A stretch of 64,000 bases of DNA, taken from assembly GCF_004353505.1 (NCBI RefSeq), contig NZ_SMNQ01000008.1, positions 1 to 64,000 on the forward strand, read 5' to 3'. The stretch is from Streptomyces sp. WAC05374 (GTDB lineage: Bacteria > Actinomycetota > Actinomycetes > Streptomycetales > Streptomycetaceae). Positions 56,276 through 64,000 of the stretch are shown piece by piece (positions within the stretch are counted from its first letter, which is position 1; every line of letters begins with the position of its first letter). The notes beneath the pieces are model-generated. The model was given only the letters and a program-made list of their open reading frames with translations, was not told where the DNA came from and did not search any database. The position numbers and the translations under genes are program-made.

Positions 56276-57621
56276 CGCGTACCGCTTTCTGTCTCTACGG
56301 GAAGCTTGTCGCGGTCGGAACGGTGCCGGGCCGGGCGTTCCCCGGGCCGTCGTCCGGTGAGGCGCTCCGTGCGGCGCCGTGCGCGGCGCCCGTCGCGGCG
56401 GTCGAGCACGTTCAGCAGCGGGCCGGTCATGGCGGTCGTGACCAGGGCCATCACCACCAGCGCCAGCACCAGCGGGGGCGACAGGATGCCGGCGCTCAGA
56501 CCCGCCTGGAGCACGATCAGCTCGGTCAGGCCCCGCGTGTTCACGAGCGCGCCGATCCGCCACGCGGTGCCGCGCGGCAGGCCGCCGAGGCGGGCACCGG
56601 CGTAACCGCCGAACAGCTTGCCCGCGCAGCCGAGCACCACGGCCACCACGATCAGCGGCCAGGAGGCGGCGGAGAACGCGCCGGTCAGCACGGTGATGCC
56701 GGTGACCACGAAGAACGCGGGCGCCAGGGCGCGGCCCGACCGGGACACCGTGGACACCGCGCCGGCCCAGGGGGCCCGCTCGTCGCCGGGCACGGCCAGC
56801 CCGACCAGGGCCGCACCGAGGATGGCGGTCATGCCCATGTGCTCCATGGCCAGTGCCACGCCCAGCGCCGAGGCGCCGAGCGCCACCGCGGCGCTCCGCG
56901 GCAGCCGTACGCAGAACCGGCGCGCCGCGCGGGTGCGCAACGCGTACCGGATCGCCAGCGCGCACACCACGCCGAACAGCAGCGCCCGCGCGGAGTTCAG
57001 CGACCCGGACAGGTCGCCCGCACCGAGGCTGATCGCGACGGTGAGCATCAGCCAGCCGACCGCGTCGATGGCGATGGCCGACGCCAGCGCGAGCCGGCCC
57101 GCCGCCGACTCGCCCATGCCCCGGTCCGCCAGGATGCGGGACAGCACCGGAACAGCGGTGATCGACATGGCCACCGCGACCATCAGCACGAACGCGGGCA
57201 GCGGTGCGCCGCCGCGGACCGCCGGGCCGGCGGTGAGGAGCACCCATCCGGTGAGCAGCAGACCGGTGAGCAGGGGAGGCACCAGGGAACCGGCGGCGAC
57301 CCAGGTGACGGTCCGGCGCGGCGGCCGGTCCGGGCCGATGCGGAGTTTGTGCGCGAGGCCGACGAGGAAGAGCACCAGGCCGATCTCGCCGAAGAGTTTG
57401 AGCAGGTCGAACACGGGGCCGGGCAGCAGCGCGTCGAGGGCGGTCTTGCCGAACAGGGCGATCACGGCGGGCCCGGCCAGCAGGCCCACCGTGATCTCCC
57501 CGATGACCTCCGGCTGACGCAGCCGCCGGGCGGCCGACCTGCCCGCCGCTGCGAGCAGCAGGACGACGGCGAGCGCCGTCACCGCGTGCGTGACCCGCAG
57601 CAGGAGGTCCAGGACGTCCAT
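56272..57621 (-). CDS. CPA2-type cation/proton antiporter
   Basis: A 449-aa membrane protein with about 12 hydrophobic segments of the Na+/H+ exchanger family (KefB/CPA2-like: LRQPEVIGEITVGLLAGP near the N-terminus; ASAIAIDAVGWLML with the conserved Asp; GALVNTRGLTELIVL). There is no TrkA domain. It sits inside the halogenation operon between the halogenase and its flavin reductase, coupled to the latter by ATGA. Similar antiporters occur in several peptide-antibiotic clusters; whether it exports product or adjusts pH is unknown. Confidence 0.9.
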   Translation of the reverse strand: MDVLDLLLRVTHAVTALAVVLLLAAAGRSAARRLRQPEVIGEITVGLLAGPAVIALFGKTALDALLPGPVFDLLKLFGEIGLVLFLVGLAHKLRIGPDRPPRRTVTWVAAGSLVPPLLTGLLLTGWVLLTAGPAVRGGAPLPAFVLMVAVAMSITAVPVLSRILADRGMGESAAGRLALASAIAIDAVGWLMLTVAISLGAGDLSGSLNSARALLFGVVCALAIRYALRTRAARRFCVRLPRSAAVALGASALGVALAMEHMGMTAILGAALVGLAVPGDERAPWAGAVSTVSRSGRALAPAFFVVTGITVLTGAFSAASWPLIVVAVVLGCAGKLFGGYAGARLGGLPRGTAWRIGALVNTRGLTELIVLQAGLSAGILSPPLVLALVVMALVTTAMTGPLLNVLDRRDGRRARRRTERLTGRRPGERPARHRSDRDKLPVETESGTR

Positions 57622-57658
57622 GACGTGGGGGGTCCTTCCCGATCAGCTCGTCGCGGGG

Positions 57659-59209
57659 TCAGCTCAGCCGGGTGAAGTAGTCGTACGCCTTGGGCAGCAC
57701 CTGGGTCAGCCGCTGCGTCTTCTCCCGGATCTGCTCGAACTCCCGCTGGGCGGCTGCGCCGTCGGCCAGGGCCAGCGCGGGGGAGGGCTTGAGCTCGATG
57801 CCGCCCATGCCGAGCAGGATGCACATGTACGAGTACGGCGGGAGCCCGTGGTAGTACGGGTAGACCGTCTCCGAGTCGGGAAGCTGTACCTTCCACTTCT
57901 CGATGCGCTCGGCCAGGGAGTCGGGGATCTTCCGGGTCTTGGTGTCGCGCCAGTACTGCGTGTCGTTGCGCTTCGCGGCCACGTAGTGCAGCACCAGGAA
58001 TTCCCGTACGCCGTCCATCACATGGGAGATGGCGCTGTTGTACAGGTCGCGGTGCGTCTCGTTCCAGTCCGCGGCCGGGAAGTTCTTGACGAGCTGCTCG
58101 ATGGCGTGGTGGATGAAGAAGATACCGGTGGATTCCAGCGGCTCCACGAATCCGCTGGAAAGGCCGATGGCCACGCAGTTCTTTACCCACGAATTCCGGC
58201 TGCGGCCGATGCGCATACGGATGTGATTGGCCTCGACATCGGCGGCGGCGGGTCCGACGAATTCGCGGAGCGTGCGCTCCGCCTCCTCCGGGGAGAGGTA
58301 GTCCTTGGCGTACACGTATCCGGTGCCGACACGGCCCGTCAGCGGAATCGTCCAGATCCATCCGGCGTCCTGGGCGGTCGCCGTGGTGCAGGGGAGAATG
58401 CCGCGGCGCTCCATGTCCATGGGCACCTGGAGCGCGACCGCGCTGTCATTGGGAAGGGTGTCCTGGTAGGAGATGAACGGCTCCTCCAGGGCCTGGTTCA
58501 CCAGCAGGCCGCGGAATCCGGTGCAGTCGATGAACAGGTCGCCGGTGAGGTCGCCGTGCTCGGCCGTGCGCACCTTCGAGATCCAGCCGCGGTCGTCCAG
58601 GGAGACCTCGCGGACGTCGTCCACGATGTGCGTGACGCCGCGCTCGACGGAGTACGTCGTCAGGTACTTGGCGAGCAGCGCGGCCTCGAACTGGTACGCG
58701 TAGGGGAACTGCGTCTTGCCCTGGTGCTCGGACATCGTCAGGCCCTGCATCTCGTCCGCGCCCTCGTCGAAGGGCTGGTCGATCAGGGTGCCGTCCCGGT
58801 GGCGGGGGCTGAGGCCGGCGTCGATGACGGAGGCCATCACGAAGCAGTCCTTGTCGAACCGGTCCGTCGGGCCCTGCTTGAGCCACCAGTCGGTGAGCGG
58901 GAAGCCGTTGACCGACCGCATCTGCTCGAAGGGGTGGTAGAAGTAGTGGCCCTTCTCGCGCCAGTTCTCGAACCGGACGGCGAGCTTGTACGTGGCGTTG
59001 CATGCCGGCATCCAGTCCTTCTCCTTGAGCCCGAGGAACTCGAAGAAGTGGCGGATGTCGCTGAACGTGGCCTCGCCGACGCCGACCGCGCCGATGTTCC
59101 CGGATTCCACGAGCGTGATGTTTATTCGGTCACCGAACGCGGCCTTGAGGTAGGAGGCCGTCATCCAGCCCGCCGTCCCGCCGCCCACGATCACTACGTT
59201 GTTGAGCAC
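57659..59209 (-). CDS. Flavin-dependent tryptophan halogenase
   Basis: A 516-aa halogenase. FAD motif GGGTAGWM is at 9-16, the halogenase signature WxWxIP is GWIWTIP (283-289), catalytic Lys75 is in ATYKLAVRF, and Glu359 is in VEPLESTG. Length and the position of Lys75 resemble the about 511-residue PyrH (Trp 5-halogenase) class more than the about 530-residue PrnA/RebH 7-halogenases, so 5- or 6-halogenation is more likely; this is by eye only. The GTG at 59209 has GGGAG 6 bp upstream. Confidence 0.93.
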   Translation of the reverse strand: MLNNVVIVGGGTAGWMTASYLKAAFGDRINITLVESGNIGAVGVGEATFSDIRHFFEFLGLKEKDWMPACNATYKLAVRFENWREKGHYFYHPFEQMRSVNGFPLTDWWLKQGPTDRFDKDCFVMASVIDAGLSPRHRDGTLIDQPFDEGADEMQGLTMSEHQGKTQFPYAYQFEAALLAKYLTTYSVERGVTHIVDDVREVSLDDRGWISKVRTAEHGDLTGDLFIDCTGFRGLLVNQALEEPFISYQDTLPNDSAVALQVPMDMERRGILPCTTATAQDAGWIWTIPLTGRVGTGYVYAKDYLSPEEAERTLREFVGPAAADVEANHIRMRIGRSRNSWVKNCVAIGLSSGFVEPLESTGIFFIHHAIEQLVKNFPAADWNETHRDLYNSAISHVMDGVREFLVLHYVAAKRNDTQYWRDTKTRKIPDSLAERIEKWKVQLPDSETVYPYYHGLPPYSYMCILLGMGGIELKPSPALALADGAAAQREFEQIREKTQRLTQVLPKAYDYFTRLS

Positions 59210-59522
59210 TGATTACTCCCGTCGGTAGCTCCACGAGTTCCGGTTCCGGAAGGCCGGATTTCCGGTCGCCGATGGCACCGGCCCGACCGTGCATTTCTCG
59301 GGGTGGCGCCACCGATGAAGAACCCTAGGCAGGCGCGGAAGGGCGGAACAGATCATTAAGCGTTGGACGAAAATCGCAGGCCGTCACCATGCTTGACGCG
59401 ATGTCAGCACTGTGTCAGCGGGAAGCGGCAACATTGCCGCGCGAATGGTGGCGGGCGTCGGCCCAGTGGCGTACCGCACCGGGGTGGCAACGGGTCGCCC
59501 GCATACTGCAATGGAGTTGTGC
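59210..59522. promoter_or_regulatory. Divergent halogenase/sbnB promoter region
   Basis: 313 bp without a gene, holding the leftward halogenase promoter and the rightward sbnB promoter. The rightward SARP-like site is at 59403-59434. The stretch 59330-59375 is AT-richer (GATCATTAAGCG, GAAAATCG) and may hold the halogenase promoter, but I could not define its boxes. Confidence 0.6.
59403..59434 (+). promoter_or_regulatory. SARP-like promoter site upstream of sbnB
   Basis: Heptamer GTCAGCA (59403-59409), 4 bp, heptamer GTCAGCG (59414-59420), exactly 8 bp, then CAACAT (59429-59434). The architecture is the same as at 42183 and 48151, with one base changed in the hexamer. The sbnB ATG follows 88 bp after the hexamer. 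Confidence 0.65.
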
Positions 59523-60584
59523 ATGACACAGCAAGTCCATGTCCCGCCGTTCGCCGTGATTCCCGGCGCCCAGGTGGACCGTGTGCTGTCCGGCAACGAG
59601 AAGGGCACCGTCGACCTGGTGGAGGCGGCGTACCGGGTGCACGGCGAGGGCGACACGGTCAACCCGCCCTCGTACTTCCTGCGCTTCCCCGACCGCCCCT
59701 CCGCACGCATCATCGCCCTGCCCGCGTCGATCGGCGGCGGTACGCGGGTCGAGGGGCTGAAGTGGATATCGAGCTTCCCGCAGAACGTGGGCCGCGGCAT
59801 CCCCCGCGCCTCGGCGGTGCTGGTGCTCAACGACTACGACACGGGCTACCCGTTCGCCTGTCTGGAGAGCTCCATCATCAGCGCGGCCCGCACCGCCGCC
59901 TCGGCGGCGCTGGCGGCCGACCGGCTCTCCCGCGGCCGCACCCGGCCGGCCCGGGTGGGCTTCGTGGGGACCGGGCTCATCGCCCGGCACATCCACACCT
60001 ATCTGGCCCGGACCGGCTGGGACTTCGACGAGGTGGGCGTCCACGACCTGTCCGCCGAGCACGCCGCCGGCTTCCGCTCGTACCTCGGGGAGAGCGGGGT
60101 GCGGGGCCGGATCACCGTGCACGAGCGCGCCGAGGACCTGGTGCGCGGCAGCGACCTGGTGGTGTTCGCGACCGTCGCCCCGGCCCCGCACGTCACCGAC
60201 CCGGACTGGTTCACGCACAATCCGCTCGTCCTCAACGTCTCGCTGCGCGACCTGGCTCCCGAGGTGCTGCTCGCCTCGGCGAACGTGGTCGACGACGTCG
60301 AGCACTGCCTGAAGGCCGACACCTCCCCGCACCTGACCGAGAAGCTCACCGGCGGGCGGGACTTCATCGACGGGACGCTGTACGACGTGCTGACCGGGCG
60401 GCTGACGATGCCCGCCGACCGGCCCGTGGTCTTCTCCCCGTTCGGGCTCGGCGTCCTCGACCTCGCCGTCGGCAAGCACGTGTACGACATGGTGCGCGCC
60501 GGCGGGGACCTTCACGTCGTCGACGGCTTCTTCCACGAGATCGACCGCTACGGGCGCGCCGGCGAGGCCGGCGGCCGTACCTGA
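59523..60584 (+). CDS. sbnB: SbnB-like N-(2-amino-2-carboxyethyl)-L-glutamate dehydrogenase
   Basis: A 353-aa member of the ornithine cyclodeaminase/mu-crystallin family. The NAD-binding motif is VGFVGTGLIARHIHTYL (about residue 143), with KWISSFPQNVGRGIPRASAVLVLND upstream. With the adjacent SbnA-like enzyme it fits the established staphyloferrin B route: SbnB oxidatively splits N-(2-amino-2-carboxyethyl)-L-glutamate to L-2,3-diaminopropionate and 2-oxoglutarate. GGAG 6 bp before the ATG at 59523 fixes the start; ATG 59511 is a weaker alternative. Confidence 0.9.
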   Translation: MTQQVHVPPFAVIPGAQVDRVLSGNEKGTVDLVEAAYRVHGEGDTVNPPSYFLRFPDRPSARIIALPASIGGGTRVEGLKWISSFPQNVGRGIPRASAVLVLNDYDTGYPFACLESSIISAARTAASAALAADRLSRGRTRPARVGFVGTGLIARHIHTYLARTGWDFDEVGVHDLSAEHAAGFRSYLGESGVRGRITVHERAEDLVRGSDLVVFATVAPAPHVTDPDWFTHNPLVLNVSLRDLAPEVLLASANVVDDVEHCLKADTSPHLTEKLTGGRDFIDGTLYDVLTGRLTMPADRPVVFSPFGLGVLDLAVGKHVYDMVRAGGDLHVVDGFFHEIDRYGRAGEAGGRT

Positions 60585-60590
60585 GACGGG

Positions 60591-61577
60591 GTGGTCCCAG
60601 TGCCCGTGATCTCCGCGCCGGAGGACTTCCATGTGGACGATCTCTATGTGGACCTCCGGCCGGCCCTCGACACAGCGCTCTACCTGAAGTGCGAGGGCTT
60701 CAACTTCGCCGGCTCCATCAAGCTGAAGGCCGCGGCGTCGATGATCGCCGACGCCGAGAGCAGAGGGGCGCTCACCGGCGACTCGGTCATCGTGGAGTCC
60801 TCGTCGGGGAACCTCGGTGTCGCCCTCAGCATGATCGCGGCCGACAAGGGTTACCGCTTCCTGTGCGTCACGGACACCCGCTGCAATCTGGTCACCCGGC
60901 GGCTGATGGAGGCGATGGGCGCCCAGGTGCACATCATCACCGAGCCCCATCCGGAGACCGGCTTCCTGGGCGCCCGGCTCGACCACGTACGCCAGCTCTG
61001 CGCGTCCGACGACCGCCACCTGTGGCTGAACCAGCACGCCAACCCGTACAACTGGCTGGCCCACTACCGCACCACCGCCCCCTCGATCGCCACCCACTTC
61101 CCCGACCTCGACGTGCTGTTCGTCGGCGCGGGCACCACGGGCACGCTCATGGGCTGCGCGCGCTACTTCAAGGAGTCCGGCCGTCCGGTGACGGTGGTGG
61201 CCGTCGACTCGGTCGGCTCGGTCACCTTCGGCGGCCCGCCCGGGCTGCGGATGATCCCGGGGCTGGGCGCGGGCGTACGGCCGCAACTGCTCGACGAGTC
61301 GTTCGTGGACGACGTGGTGCACGTCCCGGAGGTGGAGGCGATCCGGGTCGCCCACCGGCTGGCGACGGCCGGCTTCCTGTTCGGCGGCTCCACCGGGACG
61401 GTCATCGCGGGGGCCTCGGGGTGGCTCGCGGAGCACCGGCCGGACGGGCGGGCGACGGCGGTGGCGATCTCGCCGGACCTGGGGGAGCGGTACCTGGACT
61501 CGGTGTACCAGACCAACTGGGTCAGTGACATCTACGGCTCGCACGCGCTGGACCGGGACGCGCTCCGGTCCCGCTGA
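60591..61577 (+). CDS. sbnA: SbnA-like N-(2-amino-2-carboxyethyl)-L-glutamate synthase
   Basis: A 328-aa PLP enzyme of the cysteine synthase family. The PLP Lys44 is in FAGSIKLKAA, the substrate loop is ESSSGNLGVAL, and the phosphate-binding loop is GAGTTGTLMG. SbnA joins O-phospho-L-serine and glutamate, the first step to L-Dap. It follows sbnB by 6 bp. GTG 60591 and GTG 60600 are both possible starts. A terminator lies 21 bp after the stop. Confidence 0.9.
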   Translation: MVPVPVISAPEDFHVDDLYVDLRPALDTALYLKCEGFNFAGSIKLKAAASMIADAESRGALTGDSVIVESSSGNLGVALSMIAADKGYRFLCVTDTRCNLVTRRLMEAMGAQVHIITEPHPETGFLGARLDHVRQLCASDDRHLWLNQHANPYNWLAHYRTTAPSIATHFPDLDVLFVGAGTTGTLMGCARYFKESGRPVTVVAVDSVGSVTFGGPPGLRMIPGLGAGVRPQLLDESFVDDVVHVPEVEAIRVAHRLATAGFLFGGSTGTVIAGASGWLAEHRPDGRATAVAISPDLGERYLDSVYQTNWVSDIYGSHALDRDALRSR

Positions 61578-61598
61578 CGACCGTCGCCGCAGGTCAGT

Positions 61599-61632
61599 AC
61601 GGCTCCCGTCGCCCCCAGGTGACGGGAGCCGT
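61599..61632. terminator. Terminator after sbnA
   Basis: A perfect 12-bp stem (ACGGCTCCCGTC 61599-61610 with GACGGGAGCCGT 61621-61632) around a 10-nt loop, followed by GTCGTTG. Confidence 0.8.
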
Positions 61633-61785
61633 GTCGTTGTGCCCGCGTCCGGAGGCGTCGGGACCGCGCCAACCGGAACCGATCCGGCCACCGTGCGGGC
61701 TTACGGTTGACGCATCTCACCATCACCTGTCATCGTCGACTTACACCCGTTGGGCGGTCATGACGACCCTGAAGGAGCTGGGACA

Positions 61786-64000
61786 GTGAAGAAGCAGCCG
61801 ATCACCGTGAGGGTGGCGAGCTGGAGCGCCTTGAACCCGGGGCGTGCGATCGCCACATGGTTCGCGTTCGTGGCCCTGTGCCTGGCCGTGGGCATCGCGG
61901 TGGGTACCAACAGCGCGGTCGCCAAGGACTACCAGGTGGGCGAGTCCGGCCGGGCCGAGGCCATCGCCACCGCGGCGGGCCTGGAGCGCAAGCCGACCGA
62001 GCAGATCATGTTCAGCGCCCGGTCCGGCGCGCTGGACGAGGCGAAGGCCCGCGAGGCGGCCCAGGACCTGACCGGCCGGATGAAGGGGCTGCCCGAGGTC
62101 CTCGAGGTCGAGGAGCCGGTGCTCTCCGGGAACGGCCGGATGCTCATGGTCGAAGTGACCATGAAGGGCGTCAAGCGCGAGGCGATGAAGCACGTCGACC
62201 CGCTCCAGGAGCAGACGGCCGCGGTGCAGAAGGCCAACCCCGACCTCGTCGTCGAGGAGACCGGTGACGCCTCGGTCAGCAAGGGCCTGAACAAGCAGCG
62301 CAGCGACGACCTCGCCCAGACCGAGATGATCACCTTCCCGGTCACCCTGGTCACCCTGCTGATCGTGTTCGGCTCGCTCGTGATGGTCGGCGTCCCGCTG
62401 CTGCTGGCGCTCTCCTCGATCGCCGCCGCGGTCGGCCTGTCCATGGTGGTCTCCCACCTGATCCCCGACGCGGGCGTCGGCATGAACGTCATTCTGCTCA
62501 TCGGCATGGCGGTCGGCGTCGACTACACGCTCTTCTACCTCAAGCGCGAGCGCGAGGAACGCGACAAGGCGGCGGGCACGCTCAGCCCCGAGGCGCTCGT
62601 CGGCATCGCCGCCGCGACCGCCGGACGCGCCATCATCGTCTCCGGCCTCGCGGTGATCATCTCCAGCGCCACCCTGTTCCTGGCCACCGACATCATCTTC
62701 TCCTCGCTGGCCACCGCCACCATCCTCGTGGTCTTCGTCGCCATGGTCAGCTCGGTGACCGTCCTGCCCGGCCTGCTCGTCAAGATCGGCCGGCGCACCG
62801 ACCGCCGCGCCGCCCGCGCCGCGGCACGCGGCAAGCAGCTCCGCCAGCGGCACCCCGAGCGCACCGGCCGGGTGTTCACCGCCCTGCTGAACCCGGCGCG
62901 CAAGCACCCGGTGGCCACGCTGATCGTGTCCACACTGGTCATGGTCGGCCTGGCGCTGCCGGCGTTCGGCATGGAGCTGCGCGTACTGAACAAGGACACG
63001 CACTCCCGCGCCATCCCCGAGATGCAGACCTACGACAAGCTCAACGACGCCTTCCCGGACCGCCGTTCCGAGCACTGGGTCGTCGTACGCGCCGAGGACG
63101 ACCGGAAGGCCGAGGTCGCCACGGCACTCGACGCGCTCGCCCAGCGCGCCAAGGGCGACCCGATGTTCTCCAAGAACCCCCCGGCCGTGGAGACGTCGAA
63201 GGACGGACGGGTCAGCGTGATGACCCTCGCCGTGCCGCACCGGCTCAGCTCGCCCGAGGCGACCGGCTCCCTGGAACACCTGCGCCAGGACTACCTGCCG
63301 GCCACGCTCGGCACGGTGGAGGGCGCCGAGTACGGCGTCGACGGGCCGGTCGCGGTCGACGTCGACTACCTCAAGCACCAGAACGACAAGCTGCCGATCG
63401 TCGTCGGGTTCCTGCTGCTGCTGACCTTCCTGATGACCGTGCTGGTCTTCGGCTCGATGGTCATCGGCCTGGTGGGCGTCCTGCTCAACCTGCTGTCCGT
63501 CGGCGCGGCCTTCGGCCTGGTGGTCGTCTTCTTCCAGTGGGGCCTGGCCTCCACCGTCTTCGGGTTCGACGAGAGCGCCACCAACGCCATCGGCTCGCGG
63601 GTGCCCCTCTTCCTCTTCGTGATCCTCTTCGGCCTGTCGATGGACTACCAGGTCTTCGTCGTCAGCCGCATCAAGGAGGCGGCGCTGAACGGGGTGCCCA
63701 CGCGGCAGGCGGTCCTCGACGGCATCGAGAAGTCGGCCAAGGTCGTCACCAGCGCGGCCATCGTGATGGTCACCGTCTTCGCCAGCTTCATGTTCCTGCA
63801 CCTGGCCGAGATGAAGCAGATCGGCTTCAGCCTCGCGGTCGCCGTCCTCCTGGACGCCTTCATCATCCGCGTCATGATCCTGCCCTCGGCCCTGATCCTG
63901 CTGGGGGACGCCAGTTGGTGGCCCTCCACGAAGATGCGGCGCGCCCGGCGCGCCGCCGTACCGGGAACCGGTGAGGGCCACGCGGCCACCACCACCGCCC
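61786..64000 (+). CDS. MMPL/RND-family exporter, 3' end outside window
   Basis: At least 738 codons, still open at base 64,000. Two repeated halves are visible: an N-terminal helix (about 22-45), an extracytoplasmic domain, a membrane bundle with GMAVGVDYTLFYLKREREER (about 245), a second extracytoplasmic domain, and a second bundle with FGLSMDYQVFVVSRIKEA (about 622). This is the MMPL plan used for lipid and drug export. The last visible residues are after the final helix, so little is missing. GAAGGAG lies 8 bp before the GTG. It is probably the export route for the cluster product. Confidence 0.92.
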   Translation, partial: MKKQPITVRVASWSALNPGRAIATWFAFVALCLAVGIAVGTNSAVAKDYQVGESGRAEAIATAAGLERKPTEQIMFSARSGALDEAKAREAAQDLTGRMKGLPEVLEVEEPVLSGNGRMLMVEVTMKGVKREAMKHVDPLQEQTAAVQKANPDLVVEETGDASVSKGLNKQRSDDLAQTEMITFPVTLVTLLIVFGSLVMVGVPLLLALSSIAAAVGLSMVVSHLIPDAGVGMNVILLIGMAVGVDYTLFYLKREREERDKAAGTLSPEALVGIAAATAGRAIIVSGLAVIISSATLFLATDIIFSSLATATILVVFVAMVSSVTVLPGLLVKIGRRTDRRAARAAARGKQLRQRHPERTGRVFTALLNPARKHPVATLIVSTLVMVGLALPAFGMELRVLNKDTHSRAIPEMQTYDKLNDAFPDRRSEHWVVVRAEDDRKAEVATALDALAQRAKGDPMFSKNPPAVETSKDGRVSVMTLAVPHRLSSPEATGSLEHLRQDYLPATLGTVEGAEYGVDGPVAVDVDYLKHQNDKLPIVVGFLLLLTFLMTVLVFGSMVIGLVGVLLNLLSVGAAFGLVVVFFQWGLASTVFGFDESATNAIGSRVPLFLFVILFGLSMDYQVFVVSRIKEAALNGVPTRQAVLDGIEKSAKVVTSAAIVMVTVFASFMFLHLAEMKQIGFSLAVAVLLDAFIIRVMILPSALILLGDASWWPSTKMRRARRAAVPGTGEGHAATTTA

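Noticed and set aside
61741..63981. 746-aa minus-strand open frame opposite the MMPL gene
   Set aside because: His/Asp/Arg-rich antisense of a clear exporter; the plus-strand frame from 61786 has full family motifs.

Overview
This window is actinobacterial chromosome, almost certainly Streptomyces. It has very high GC, GTG/ATG starts and many 4-bp stop/start overlaps. From base 1 to about 42,000 the gene order matches, as I remember it, the S. coelicolor block around SCO5747-SCO5780 (osaC/osaA/osaB, ftsK, rimO-pgsA-cinA-clgR, dps, nei2/lhr, recA-recX, gluABCD, a two-component pair and a TAXI binding protein). Locus parallels are from memory, not from a search.

Layout 1-42,000 (core). An rRNA operon tail (3' end of 5S rRNA) and tRNA-Thr(GGT) are followed by the osmotic-stress locus osaC<->osaA-osaB, then ftsK and a RodZ-like HTH membrane protein. 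After a G-rich repeat spacer come the coupled genes rimO-pgsA-cinA, then the Clp-gene regulator clgR and a Dps protein. A minus-strand DNA-repair run (lhr, nei2, an SDR), an AraC regulator with azlCD, DUF3046 and an AI-2E exporter lead to recA-recX, which carry both a LexA-like box and a RecA-NDp-type promoter. Sulfur genes follow (rhodanese, cysteine dioxygenase behind a Cys-containing leader peptide), then an FAD monooxygenase, the glutamate ABC importer gluABCD, an OmpR/HK pair and a TAXI protein.

Layout 42,000-64,000 (accessory). This is one flank of a nonribosomal-peptide or lipopeptide biosynthetic locus that continues beyond the window. It holds a degenerate, C-terminally truncated FAAL-like protein, an Sfp-type phosphopantetheinyl transferase, a SyrP-like Fe(II)/2OG hydroxylase, a free-standing adenylation domain with an aspartate-type code and an MbtH protein. 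It also holds an orphan DrrA-type ATPase, a winged-helix regulator, a five-gene coupled operon (ArsR, small membrane protein, sensor-domain protein, ABC ATPase, FtsX permease), and a minus-strand halogenation operon (flavin-dependent tryptophan halogenase, CPA2 antiporter, flavin reductase). The sbnB-sbnA pair makes L-2,3-diaminopropionate, and an MMPL exporter is cut by the window end. Predicted building blocks are therefore Asp or beta-hydroxy-Asp, Dap and chloro(bromo)-Trp, possibly with an acyl tail. No multimodular NRPS, carrier protein or thioesterase is in the window.

How it fits together. Three promoters in the accessory region (before the FAAL-like gene, mbtH and sbnB) share one architecture: two GTCAG-type heptamers 11 bp apart, then exactly 8 bp, then a CA(G/A)CAT -10-like hexamer. 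This is the layout bound by SARP-family activators, although no SARP gene is visible here. The ArsR/small-membrane-protein gene pair occurs twice in inverted orientation, about 10 kb apart, bracketing the hydroxylase, A-domain, MbtH and transporter genes. These two observations, with the predicted monomers, are the most promising candidates for something undescribed.
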